Shown piece by piece: positions 36,560-44,115 of a stretch of DNA of 64,000 nt. The stretch's first letter is position 1, and each line of letters starts with the position of its first letter. Source of the DNA: Opitutaceae bacterium (GTDB lineage Bacteria > Verrucomicrobiota > Verrucomicrobiia > Opitutales > Opitutaceae); NCBI GenBank assembly GCA_016711225.1, contig JADJTK010000025.1:30356-94355 (forward strand), written 5' to 3'. Made by a program: the position numbers and the translations under genes. Below the pieces are notes generated by a model. The model made no database searches. It saw nothing but the letters and a program-made list of their open reading frames with translations, and was not told the origin of the DNA.

Positions 36560-37053
36560 AGCCAAGCCTGCGACCCTCCTTCGTCTCGGTTTGGTTCATT
36601 CACAGGAATGGTTTCCACGTTCTTCATTCCCTCATTGCCCAGCCAATTCTTCCTTGTGTCTCCCGGAATGAGCGATACGCCTTTCGAGAGATGATCCTCG
36701 CCCCCACATGGTGGATTCAGCAGTGGTGCAGGAACGCGAGGATCTCGCGCCGGCACCCCACTGTAGCGGCCGGTGCCAGGCTGCTGCCCGACAGCCCTTG
36801 CTTCCAGTTCGCGAACGAGGCGGACGCCGTTCCCGGTCTGCGTTTCCCCCGTTTTTAGCCATGCCCGCGCGGTTAACGATTCTGCCGGCGCCCTTTCAAC
36901 GAGGCAAACACATCACCGAGCTTCTTCCCGCCCCCGCCCGAGCTTTCGAACTGTTAGTCAGCAATAACTTGCGTCCACCGATTCCAGTTTTTCTCCCGCC
37001 CCAGCCGCCTCGGCACCTTCCGGCAAAGCGTTACCAGTGCTGGGTAAATCTCA
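36560..37053. other. Region between phage core and right cassette array; no gene recognised
   Basis: A minus-strand open frame (36511-36756, with the run MKNVETIPVNEPNRDEGG) and its upstream continuation toward 36850 have protein-like composition, but no family match comes to mind and the frame has no good start. No clear R'' motif was found for an attC ending at 37062. TTCGAAC at 36946 is a weak candidate. Confidence 0.4.
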
Positions 37054-37062
37054 CTGTTCGGC
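37054..37062 (+). repeat. attC R' end before the first right-array cassette
   Basis: CTGTTCGGC ends 5 bases before ATG 37068, as at other cassette starts. The rest of the site is not recognisable, mirroring the truncated end of the left array (9634-9646). Confidence 0.45.
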
Positions 37063-37067
37063 AGAAG

Positions 37068-37365
37068 ATGAAGATCCGCACGTTCATTACCAGTGCAGTT
37101 GCCGCTGACGGGGGCACCGTGGCGTCCTGAAGTGGTTCTCGATGACGGTCGAGGAATTCGACATCGAGTCGACGGCCGCATCCCGAAAACAAAGAACGAG
37201 CGAGTCGTGTTTGTCGGGGCCGGCTATCCCTCGTTGCCTGGCGCCCGAGCTCTTTCGCGCGAATCGCCCGAAGAAAAAGAAGTGATCGAGGCCATCGCGG
37301 AGTTTGTTCGTCGTGCTCCGTCAGAACCTGCCACGATGCTTCTGAACGCCATCACAGATCGATGA
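37068..37365 (+). CDS. Cassette gene: small hypothetical protein, one frame break
   Basis: MKIRTFITSAVAADGGTV, one inserted base near 37125, then PEVVLDDGRGIRHRVDGRIP, NERVVFVGAGYPSLPGARAL and a helical SPEEKEVIEAIAEFVRRAPS. About 98 residues. No family recognised. The stop is 8 bases from the R'' of the next attC. Confidence 0.6.
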
Positions 37366-37373
37366 AAAGAATG

Positions 37374-37464
37374 GCCGAACCAGTCACCAGTACCAATGCC
37401 GGGGAAAGTGCCCGGTTTCCAATCACCGCCAGGCGCCCGGCATGGCACACCTGAATCGCTCGGC
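37374..37464 (+). repeat. attC site (right array)
   Basis: 91 bp from GCCGAAC (R'') to GCTCGGC (R', T to C change), with CCAGTCACCAGTACCAATGC just inside, a start shared with the site at 40579. The next ATG is 7 bases away. Confidence 0.75.
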
Positions 37465-37471
37465 AAAAGAA

Positions 37472-37820
37472 ATGAAAAAGATCCTATTGTTCATCGGACA
37501 TCGGCGCTGCCATTGTCATCTGGATGGCTGTAGATTCTGCCAAACCAAAACTCCTCGCACGCGTTCAGATCGGCCATGAAGTTGTTAGCATCACGAATGG
37601 GAACGATGCCCCGTGGAATAGCCCGACGGTTATTCTTAATGATGCATTCAATGGTGCGATCCTGGAGATTGCTGGTGTGTGGACACCCGGAGAAAAGAAG
37701 GAGCTTCAGCTTAAAGAGTTCAGGGGACGAATGAATAGGCAGGCGTTCAAGCCGGACTTCGAAAGCGTCAAAGAAGTGATTATTGATGCGAAGGGGTTCC
37801 AGTTGGGAATCTATAAATGA
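37472..37820 (+). CDS. Cassette gene: membrane-anchored small protein, one frame break
   Basis: MKKILLFIG, an extra base near 37498, then a hydrophobic run ending MAVDSAKPKLLARVQIGHEV. The soluble part has TVILNDAFNGAILEIAGVWT and EKKELQLKEFRGRMNRQAFK, like a small beta-sandwich. About 115 residues, N-terminal anchor. Function unknown. Clean attC on both sides. Confidence 0.6.
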
Positions 37821-37828
37821 AAGCAGAG

Positions 37829-37919
37829 CCGAACCAGTCACTACTGCGCAACGCCGGTAGAAGCGTCTATTCCCCCATCGACGTCCACGGTTCGTCTTGA
37901 ATAAAAGGATGCGCTAGGC
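37829..37919 (+). repeat. attC site (right array)
   Basis: 91 bp from GCCGAAC (R''), followed by CAGTCACTACTGCGCAACGC, to GCGCTAGGC (R' with GCT for GTT). ATG of the HNH gene is 14 bases on. Confidence 0.7.
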
Positions 37920-37933
37920 AAAATACATAATAC

Positions 37934-38453
37934 ATGTCCGACCGAAAACACATCCCAATCGATATTACCACTGCGGTGCTGACCCAAGCTGGCTATCGCT
38001 GTGCAGTGCCGACCTGTCGCGGAATACTGGCGCTTGATCTCCACCATATTGTTGAGGTCAGCGAAGGAGGCGGCGACACAAGCGACAATCTTTTGGCTCT
38101 TTGTCCTACATGCCATGCGTTATACCACAGAAAAGTTATACGCAGAGAATCAATTAGAGCATGGAAGACTACGTTGATGGCGTTGAGCCACGCTTTTGAT
38201 AAGCGAATCGATCGATCTTTGCTTTTCTTGGAGTAATCCGCAGTCGGCAAGTTTGCGGGTTAGTGGTGACGGTGTTCTTAAGTTCGCCAGATTGATTTCT
38301 TCCGGCTTAGCTGATTTTAGTCTATTTATGCAGAATGGACCTATTCTCATTTATATGGTCTCATTAACGACCAAGGGTTTTGATTTGTTACAAGCCTGGA
38401 AAGGCAGTGACTCAGATAGTGTTGTCGCAAGGTTGAATAGCCCGATCACATGA
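37934..38453 (+). CDS. Cassette gene: HNH endonuclease with C-terminal extension, one frame break
   Basis: The N-terminal half has TAVLTQAGYRCAVPTCRGIL, DLHHIVEVSEGGGDTSDNLL and CPTCHALYH, a zinc-type HNH domain with catalytic His in LHHI. After FDKRIDRSLLFL a +1 shift (near 38235) enters LRVSGDGVLKFARLISSGLA, YMVSLTTKGFDLLQAWKGSD, a C-terminal domain that I recall following similar HNH domains. About 172 residues. It may be a defence nuclease. AT-richer than the phage core. Confidence 0.7.
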
Positions 38454-38466
38454 ACCAAACCACGGA

Positions 38467-38561
38467 GCCTAACCTGAAGTGACACTAGAGGGAACTCCGG
38501 GGAGGAGTCCCTTCCTACGGCGGAGCCCGGTGCCCGTCATTCCTGATCTTTAACGTTGGGC
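38467..38561 (+). repeat. attC site (right array), same family as left-array site 8618-8707
   Basis: 95 bp from GCCTAAC (R'') to GTTGGGC (R'). Shares AGAGGGAACTCCGGGGA, GTCCCTTCCT and GGTGCCCGTC with the left-array site read on the opposite strand. ATG 38568 follows. Confidence 0.85.
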
Positions 38562-38567
38562 AATAAT

Positions 38568-39323
38568 ATGAATTGGCTCCGGAGTATTTTTACTAAGTCG
38601 AGAACCGCGCAAGCTATCCTGCCGCCCGCCGGAGATAAGCGAATCGCTGTAAATCTAGATGGGGTTCGCGCTGGAACGAAAATAATAAACCTAGAAGTAA
38701 TTCTCTGGCACACAGCTGATACACGTCAGTTTACAACATCCGACGACACAAACCACGAGATCTTCGACTATCAGATGGAGGGCATCGTGTGCCGGTTAGC
38801 AGACATCACGAACGACGTCATTCTGAGATTTACCATAACGGCGCTACGTCGCCTGGAACTTGAAAGCGAGATAGGTGGACGAATTCGCACTCGGCTGGGC
38901 GCATTGAAAGACTCCACCGTAAAGATATCTGATGATGAGATTTCACAGATTGAAGATCTGTTAAGCTATAATTTGTCGAAGCTAAGAACTATCGCCAAAG
39001 AACTAGGATTTCCGCTGAGCAAAGGTCCTGAAGCGCTTATTCTTTTGCGGAACTGCCTCGTTCATAGGGATGGAGTATACGACGAAGATATGCTCCTAAG
39101 CCTAGCAAGCATTTATCCTAATCCCGCCTCACTATGCGTTGAAAACAGAATCAAGATCTCTACAGAGTTTATTGACGCCGCGATTACGAAAACTCGAAGC
39201 TTCATCCACGAATCAGAATCCATTTTACATGAATCATTCGGTGTCCCTTGGACTCTTATGGATATGCGTAAATCGACACGCTTTCGAAGAATCAATGAAT
39301 GGGCATACAAAGAAAGAAAATGA
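38568..39323 (+). CDS. Cassette gene: HEPN-motif hypothetical protein
   Basis: 251 residues, no signal peptide. The C-terminal half is helical, and LILLRNCLVHRDGVYDEDML carries an RNxxxH motif, the hallmark of HEPN ribonuclease-type domains (toxins, Abi and defence proteins). The N-terminal half is beta-rich (IAVNLDGVRAGTKIINLEVI). The gene is intact and AT-richer than its phage neighbours. It could act as an RNA-targeting defence or toxin gene. No adjacent antitoxin lies in the same cassette. Family not named with confidence. Confidence 0.65.
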   Translation: MNWLRSIFTKSRTAQAILPPAGDKRIAVNLDGVRAGTKIINLEVILWHTADTRQFTTSDDTNHEIFDYQMEGIVCRLADITNDVILRFTITALRRLELESEIGGRIRTRLGALKDSTVKISDDEISQIEDLLSYNLSKLRTIAKELGFPLSKGPEALILLRNCLVHRDGVYDEDMLLSLASIYPNPASLCVENRIKISTEFIDAAITKTRSFIHESESILHESFGVPWTLMDMRKSTRFRRINEWAYKERK

Positions 39324-39422
39324 GCCCAACCAGTCGTTACAGACGATTTCGTGCAGTGCCACAGTCGCGGCGGAGCCGCTATGTGTGCCACCGCACGAAA
39401 GGTCTGATCTAAGGCGTTAGGT
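39324..39422 (+). repeat. attC site (right array)
   Basis: 99 bp from GCCCAAC (R''), directly after the stop, through ACCAGTCGTTACAG to GCGTTAGGT (R'). The inner segments AGCGGCTCCGCC/GGCGGAGCCGCT allow hairpin formation. Confidence 0.8.
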
Positions 39423-39430
39423 GTCATTCC

Positions 39431-40084
39431 ATGCACATCGCTAGAACTATTGCGCGCATGATTGTCTTCCCGATGGGCCTCTCCTACAGGAGGCCTATTG
39501 AAATCGTTTGGCTGGTGTTGGCCGTTCTCACCTTGCTATCTTGCGCAGCTTTATCCCTCCCCGATGTCGTTGACCACGTCGTGTCAGATAGGTTTCTTCC
39601 GTCCCTTCACTCGGTTCTTCATCAGCATCAGCTTTGGCTAAGTCGCTGGGCAGCGTCGCTTCGGCTCGTATTTGAGGTGTTCACAGCTCTTTTTATCGGC
39701 GGGTCAGTTTTTGCCAAGTCGGCAGCGACATCGATCGAAAAACGCCTTGAGGCATACCAGGCTCGGCTACTTGCTAAATCCCACGTTAACCGGACCGCTA
39801 TAGAGCGCAGCACTTATCGAGTGATGCGCAAGACACACTATCTCGTTACGACCGCCACGCTCAAGAATGTTTGGCGGCGTATTCCAAGATTGATACGGCT
39901 ATCGTTCGATTCATATTCCTTGATCACGCAGCGGTTTTTCTGGTCATACGTGCGGTTCGTTTTTGTCGCGCTTCTTACGAGTTTCCCTGGCGGCCTGTAT
40001 GGTTTCCTTGCGTTCGTATTTCTGACCCTCGTATGCGCGGTCAAGCTGATTCAAATTTATCTTACTGCAATGAATTTACAATAA
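39431..40084 (+). CDS. Cassette gene: multi-pass membrane protein
   Basis: 217 residues. Hydrophobic spans at about 23-44 (IVWLVLAVLTLLSCAALSLP), 78-92 (LVFEVFTALFIGGSVF) and a pair near the end (VRFVFVALLTSFPGGLYGFL, AFVFLTLVCAVKLIQIY). The central part is basic and helical (SIEKRLEAYQARLLAKSHVN). No family recognised. Cassettes of integrons commonly encode such small membrane proteins. Confidence 0.65.
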   Translation: MHIARTIARMIVFPMGLSYRRPIEIVWLVLAVLTLLSCAALSLPDVVDHVVSDRFLPSLHSVLHQHQLWLSRWAASLRLVFEVFTALFIGGSVFAKSAATSIEKRLEAYQARLLAKSHVNRTAIERSTYRVMRKTHYLVTTATLKNVWRRIPRLIRLSFDSYSLITQRFFWSYVRFVFVALLTSFPGGLYGFLAFVFLTLVCAVKLIQIYLTAMNLQ

Positions 40085-40086
40085 CA

Positions 40087-40149
40087 GCCCACCGGCCGCC
40101 AGAGCCAACTCGGCTCTATGGGCCGAGTGGCACATTTTGAACGTTGGAA
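40087..40149 (+). repeat. Degenerate short attC-like site (right array)
   Basis: 63 bp: CCCACCGG at the start (R'' lacking one A), a GAGCC/GGCTC and ACTCGGC/GCCGAGT hairpin inside, and AACGTTGGA (R'-like) 4 bases before ATG 40154. Confidence 0.55.
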
Positions 40150-40153
40150 AACA

Positions 40154-40579
40154 ATGAAACCAGAGAAGCTACTCACCTCGCCGGATCTCGACCTGAATGC
40201 CGACAACCTGAAGAACGAACTTGGGCGTTGGTTCTCGATCTATGAGACACTCACTGAGACGCTGTCCACCCCCCCCTATGACATCTCACCTGAGTGGCGG
40301 TTCTACAGAGATGGTGGAGCATGGATCTGCAAGATGACCCGTAAGGAGAAAACAGTGTTCTGGATTTCAGTTTGGAAACAGTTTCTGAATTGTGGGTTCT
40401 ATTTCACACAGAGATCAGGCGATGGTATATCCGATCTCTCGATCGACCAGTCATTGAAGTCCTCTTATGCTAATGCCACTCCGGTCGGAAAGCTTTTTCC
40501 TTTGATCATCAACCTTACAGCAAAGAAGCAACTCGATGATCTTTACACTGTTGTGAGCTACAAAATCTCCCAGAAGTAG
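40154..40579 (+). CDS. Cassette gene: DUF3788-like protein
   Basis: 141 residues: ISPEWRFYRDGGAWICKMTR, TVFWISVWKQFLNCGFYFTQ and a helical end. The order 'eW..y....gW..k...k.kti.yi.....f....f' is that of DUF3788 proteins, a family of small soluble proteins of unknown role common on mobile DNA. The TAG stop overlaps the R'' of the next attC. Confidence 0.65.
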   Translation: MKPEKLLTSPDLDLNADNLKNELGRWFSIYETLTETLSTPPYDISPEWRFYRDGGAWICKMTRKEKTVFWISVWKQFLNCGFYFTQRSGDGISDLSIDQSLKSSYANATPVGKLFPLIINLTAKKQLDDLYTVVSYKISQK

Positions 40580-40668
40580 CCTAACCAGACACCAGTGCCA
40601 ATGCCGGGATCACGTCGCATTTTCAATCGCTGTCCGGTGTCCGGAATTTAACACCTGTAGTGTTCGCC
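40579..40668 (+). repeat. attC site (right array)
   Basis: 90 bp from GCCTAAC (R''), through CAGACACCAGTGCCAATGCC, to GTTCGCC (R') 7 bases before ATG 40676. Confidence 0.8.
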
Positions 40669-40675
40669 TAAAGCC

Positions 40676-41108
40676 ATGAGACACCCCGCGATCATTATCC
40701 CGCTTTTGCTCTCGCTCGCCCACTTTGCCTATGCCGGCGAGAAGGCGCCATTCACCGCTAGAATTTGCGAGACGCTTCGTATCGAGAGCTCGCTCTACCC
40801 AGGGACGGCCGAGTTCGACAGTAAGGCGTTGGCCAGCCTGCAAGCGATGGGCGAAAGACCAAAGATTTTAGAGACACTGTTCGCCAGAGGTGACCGCTGC
40901 GATGAGTCGTTCAGCCTGCGCGCCGTCCACTCACATGTTTTTGGGATGGAAGGATCGGAGGGAGATCAGATTATCTACGTCACCTGCAAATTGGGCTAGA
41001 TGGGAATCACGCCCGGTGAGCATGATCTCGTCCGTAAGGAAGGAGAAGCTTCCGCCGGAAGATCCATCAGTGCCGATACGAATACCAGAGAATCGGCCGA
41101 ACCAATAG
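40676..41108 (+). CDS. Cassette gene: secreted small protein, one frame break
   Basis: Signal peptide IIIPLLLSLAHFAYAGE, then cysteines in RICETL, DRCDESF and VTCKLG. A shift near 41003 extends the protein to SSVRKEKLPPEDPSVPIRIP and a TAG at 41106-41108 that lies inside the attC, as with other cassettes here. Without the shift it would end at 40999 (107 residues). Function unknown. Confidence 0.6.
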
Positions 41109-41189
41109 CCACTACAGGGAACGCCGGGAACAGTCCCGTCCTCTTCGGCCGAGCCGGAGGCCCGGCGCCCCTGACCTCAATCGGTCGCC
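41096..41189 (+). repeat. Last attC site of the right array (R' degenerate)
   Basis: 94 bp: GCCGAAC (R''), ACTACAGGGAACGCC, and CCCTGACC pairing arms as in the left site 6590-6679. The final R' reads TCGGTCGCC in place of CGTTNGGC. No gene follows; array end. Confidence 0.7.
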
Positions 41190-41261
41190 TCCATCCTTCC
41201 CGCTCTTCTACCGACACCTCGGGCATCGCCCGCACGCTGCCCACTTCCCGACCAAGAGAGA

Positions 41262-41284
41262 GCCCCCGGTGTGAGTCCGGGGGC
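41262..41284. repeat. 8-bp perfect hairpin near the island's right end
   Basis: GCCCCCGG / CCGGGGGC around TGTGAGT. No T tract follows. It lies between the last attC and attR, in a stretch (41190-41422) with no gene recognised. Confidence 0.5.
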
Positions 41285-41353
41285 GATCAGCGCGAACGTC
41301 TTGCGGGGGTTGGAACGTAGGCGAGGCAGTCGCGGGGTTCAAGGGCTCGAAAG

Positions 41354-41376
41354 AGGCCTGTTTGAGGGCCTTTTTG
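41354..41376 (+). terminator. Rho-independent terminator at the end of the cassette array
   Basis: AGGCC (41354-41358) and GGCCT (41367-41371) pair, followed by TTTTTG. It would end rightward transcription before attR. Confidence 0.55.
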
Positions 41377-41422
41377 TATGAATTCTGTTGGAAACGATTT
41401 TGCTCCTCCTATGTAGTGGGCG

Positions 41423-41438
41423 CCCCGTGAGGGCGCCA
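41423..41438 (+). repeat. attR: right copy of the tRNA-Glu 3' end
   Basis: Identical to 4069-4084. On its inner side CTCCTATG (41406-41413) is the inverse of CATAGGAG (41443-41450), so the core is centred in a larger dyad (CTCCTATG-AGTGGGCGCC / GGCGCCACT-CATAGGAG). Such arms suit integrase binding. Confidence 0.85.
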
Positions 41439-41505
41439 CTTTCATAGGAGAGTAGCGCGGCGCACTCGATGCGCACCCAGTACTTCACCTTCGAGTGACA
41501 AAGAC

Positions 41506-41529
41506 ACCCCGGAATCCCCGGGGTTTTTT
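41506..41529. terminator. Rho-independent terminator outside attR
   Basis: ACCCCGG / CCGGGGT around AATCC, then six T. In an uninterrupted chromosome it would follow tRNA-Glu directly, so the island has separated the tRNA from its own terminator. It could also end leftward transcription of the flavin reductase weakly. Confidence 0.7.
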
Positions 41530-41599
41530 GTTGGCGGCCTGGCTCAAGGCTCATGGATAAACGCTCCCTTGATGGCACCCGTGGGCCCGTGTCGGCCCG

Positions 41600-42130
41600 T
41601 CACCCGGTCCGGTATTTCGCTTCGCCGCGGATCGCCACGATCTCGCCAAAATAGACCGTATGGTAGTCCTTCTGCGGGTAGTTCGCCTCGATCTTCGGGT
41701 CGAGAAAGGCCTGCGCTTCGAGGGGATCGCGGTACAGCTTGCGGCACTCCAGCACCAACTCCGCCTCGGCGAACGCCGGCGCCGCGATCTTTGTCGACAC
41801 CATCGGAGTGAGCCCGGCCTGCGCGATCTTGTCGCCATCGCGACCCGACTTCACGCCCAGCAGGTTGAGGGCCCCCCGGTACTGCTCCGGGAAAGCCGTC
41901 ACCGTGAACGTGTCGAACCGCTCCATGAACTGGTGGGTATGACGCGTCGGCCGCACGAGCACCTGCACGAAAGGCCGGCCCCAGACGATCCCGAGGCTGC
42001 CCCACGAAATCGTCATGGTGTTGAACTCACCGCGCGCAAAATCACCGCCGGTCAGCAGCATCCACTGCCGGTCGAAGAGCTGGAAGACGCGGGCGGAGAA
42101 CTGGGTGAACTCGATCGCTTGGAGGGCCAT
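41600..42130 (-). CDS. Flavin reductase family (FMN-binding split-barrel) protein
   Basis: 176 residues from ATG 42130. WMLLTGGDFARGEFNTMTIS, GIVWGRPFVQVLVRPTRHTH and FTVTAFPEQYRGALNLLGVK match the flavin-reductase-like domain: the 'NTMTISWG' loop binds FMN phosphate. These proteins reduce flavins with NAD(P)H or bind FMN in other redox steps. Single gene, leftward, facing the island. Confidence 0.85.
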   Translation of the reverse strand: MALQAIEFTQFSARVFQLFDRQWMLLTGGDFARGEFNTMTISWGSLGIVWGRPFVQVLVRPTRHTHQFMERFDTFTVTAFPEQYRGALNLLGVKSGRDGDKIAQAGLTPMVSTKIAAPAFAEAELVLECRKLYRDPLEAQAFLDPKIEANYPQKDYHTVYFGEIVAIRGEAKYRTG

Positions 42131-42557
42131 ACCGCCCCCAGATTCGGGCACCGACTGCGGTGCGGCAACATTTCTGGTGAAACCGTCGCCCCCAGGCCCC
42201 GGCGCCCCTCAGCCGACCAACCCGGCGCCCTCGTCGAAGCCGAGCATGAGGCTCATGCACTGCACCGCGGCGCCCTCGGCTGGCCGCTGCGCGCGTTTGA
42301 GGCCTTCTCGTCCTTGGTGCCTAAAGACAGGCGGGCTCCCCTGCGCATCATCGGCGGCTTCGCCTTGCTTCTGCGCAAACAACCCGCCGACCGGCTCGCA
42401 TCTTCTTCGCGGCGCTCCGTTGGCCTAACCCACCATCGGCCGGTGCCGGAGGAACATTGCACTGGCACGGGGGTTCGCTTCTGCTCGTCGCCCGAACCCA
42501 CCCCATGAACGGACGCGAACGCCCCCCCCACCCGCCCCAACTCCCGCCAAGCCCGCC
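42131..42557. other. Intergenic region with a weak leftward coding-like stretch
   Basis: On the minus strand a frame near 42210-42400 ends AVQCMSLMLGFDEGAGLVG with acceptable codon use, but has no good start and no family recognised. The possible ATG 42505 for the next gene is out of frame. Confidence 0.35.
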
Positions 42558-43979
42558 GTGGGCGCCATTCCGCGAGAGAAAGGTTGGCTGCCCGACTGCG
42601 TCTACACCGGCGACCGCTTCGAGTCCGGTCTGGCCTTCTTTGCCGACGACCGGGGCCGGATCACGCGCTTCTCGCGCGAGCCGGCCGACCTCGCCACCGC
42701 CCACCGCCTGGCGGGGCAGGCCGCCGTGCCGGGACTGGTCAACGGGCATTCGCACTGCCTGCACCGCCTCCTGCGCGGCCGCACCGAGCACCGCTCCCAC
42801 GCGGAACGCGACTCGCTCAACACTTGGCACGCCGCACACGCGCGCCTCTCCGGCACCCTCACCGCAGCCGACGTGTACGACACCGCACGCATGGCCTTCA
42901 TGGAGATGCTGATCTCCGGCATCACCTGCGTGGGCGAGTTCCACTCCCTCCACCACCAGCCCGATGGCAGCCCGTGGCCCGAGCCAAATCCCCTCGCCCA
43001 CCAGTTGCTGCGCGCCGCGCGCGATGTCGGCATCCGCCTGACCCTGTTCCGGACCGCCTGCACCCGCGAACTTTCCGAAGGGACCCTCGAATCCGACCAT
43101 CCACGACAACGCGACGCCTCGGTGGAACACTACCTGCGCGAGGCCGAAGCCCTTCGGGTGTACGTAGAGCGCCACCACCCCGGCGACGACGTCTGGACCG
43201 GGATCGCCCCGCTGACGCTGGGCGCCGTGTCGACCGACGAGCTCAAGGCCATGGCCGCCTATGCCCATGCCCAGCGGCTGCGGCTGCATGTCCCCCTGCC
43301 GCAGTTGCCCGCCGAGCACGAAGCCTTCCTCGCCGCACACGGCCGCAGCCCGGTGGCGCTGCTGGCCGAGCACGGGCTGCTCGGCAAACGTCTCACCGTG
43401 GTGCACTCGCACCCCCTCGCCGAGGAGGAGATCCGGCTGCTGGCTACCGCCCGTGCGGGGGTTTGCCTGTGCCCGACCACGGCGCGCAACCTCGGTACCG
43501 GGCTGGCGCCGGCCGACCTCCTGCTGGCCGCCAACGTCGCATTCTCGCTCGGCACCGGCAGCCAGATCCAGATCGACCTGCTGGAGGAGGCGCGACTGGT
43601 CGACTACCAACTGCGGCAGGCCCGGCCGCTGCGTCCCGGCCTCGCCCCCGATGTGACCCTGCCGCTATTGCAGGCGGCCACCGCGGCCGGAGCCCGCAGC
43701 CTTGGCGCCACCAGTGGCGCCATCGAGGCCGGACGCCCCGCCGATTTCCTCACCGTCAACCTCTACGATCCCTCCATCGCCGGGGCCGAACACGGTGCGC
43801 TCGCCAGCAACCTGCTCTTCTCGCTGGAGCGGCGGGCAATCCGCGAGGTCTGGATCGGCGGGCGCCAGATCGTGGCCAACGGCCGCCATCCCGCCCACGG
43901 CCCCATCGTCACGCGCTTCGTGGAACTGCAGCGCCGCCTTTGGGGTGCCCACGGTGGCGCGACCCCGACCGCCACCTGA
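42558..43979 (+). CDS. Amidohydrolase, HutF/formimidoylglutamate deiminase-like, with altered active site
   Basis: 473 residues from GTG 42558. The HutF-type order is clear: AVPGLVNGHSHCLHRLLRGR (metal HxH), MEMLISGITCVGEFHSLHHQ, then LRLHVPLPQLPAEHE, LTVVHSHPL and FSLGTGSQIQIDLLEEARL. In the family the last motif is GSDS/GTDS with an aspartate that binds metal and acts in catalysis. Here it reads GTGS, so Asp is replaced by Gly. The glutamate of the usual HAAEQ motif is also displaced. Activity is therefore doubtful or altered. No hut genes nearby. The start is uncertain. Confidence 0.75.
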   Translation: MGAIPREKGWLPDCVYTGDRFESGLAFFADDRGRITRFSREPADLATAHRLAGQAAVPGLVNGHSHCLHRLLRGRTEHRSHAERDSLNTWHAAHARLSGTLTAADVYDTARMAFMEMLISGITCVGEFHSLHHQPDGSPWPEPNPLAHQLLRAARDVGIRLTLFRTACTRELSEGTLESDHPRQRDASVEHYLREAEALRVYVERHHPGDDVWTGIAPLTLGAVSTDELKAMAAYAHAQRLRLHVPLPQLPAEHEAFLAAHGRSPVALLAEHGLLGKRLTVVHSHPLAEEEIRLLATARAGVCLCPTTARNLGTGLAPADLLLAANVAFSLGTGSQIQIDLLEEARLVDYQLRQARPLRPGLAPDVTLPLLQAATAAGARSLGATSGAIEAGRPADFLTVNLYDPSIAGAEHGALASNLLFSLERRAIREVWIGGRQIVANGRHPAHGPIVTRFVELQRRLWGAHGGATPTAT

Positions 43980-44115
43980 ACCGTATTCACGCATTCCAGC
44001 TGCGCAGTCCGGCCGTGGTCGGCGCCACCGCCGGGGACGGGCAAACCCCGCGGCCGCACGCCACGACCGGGCCGGAATCCGGTGATTCACGGCAAGGCGG
44101 CTCCCCTTCCGGCAA

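Noticed and set aside
36560..36860. Group II intron or diversity-generating retroelement
   Set aside because: The GVRLVRE-like run suggested a variable-region end, but no reverse transcriptase or template repeat was found.
4085..41438. Integrative conjugative element
   Set aside because: No relaxase, coupling protein or type IV secretion genes; the core has a complete phage head and tail set.
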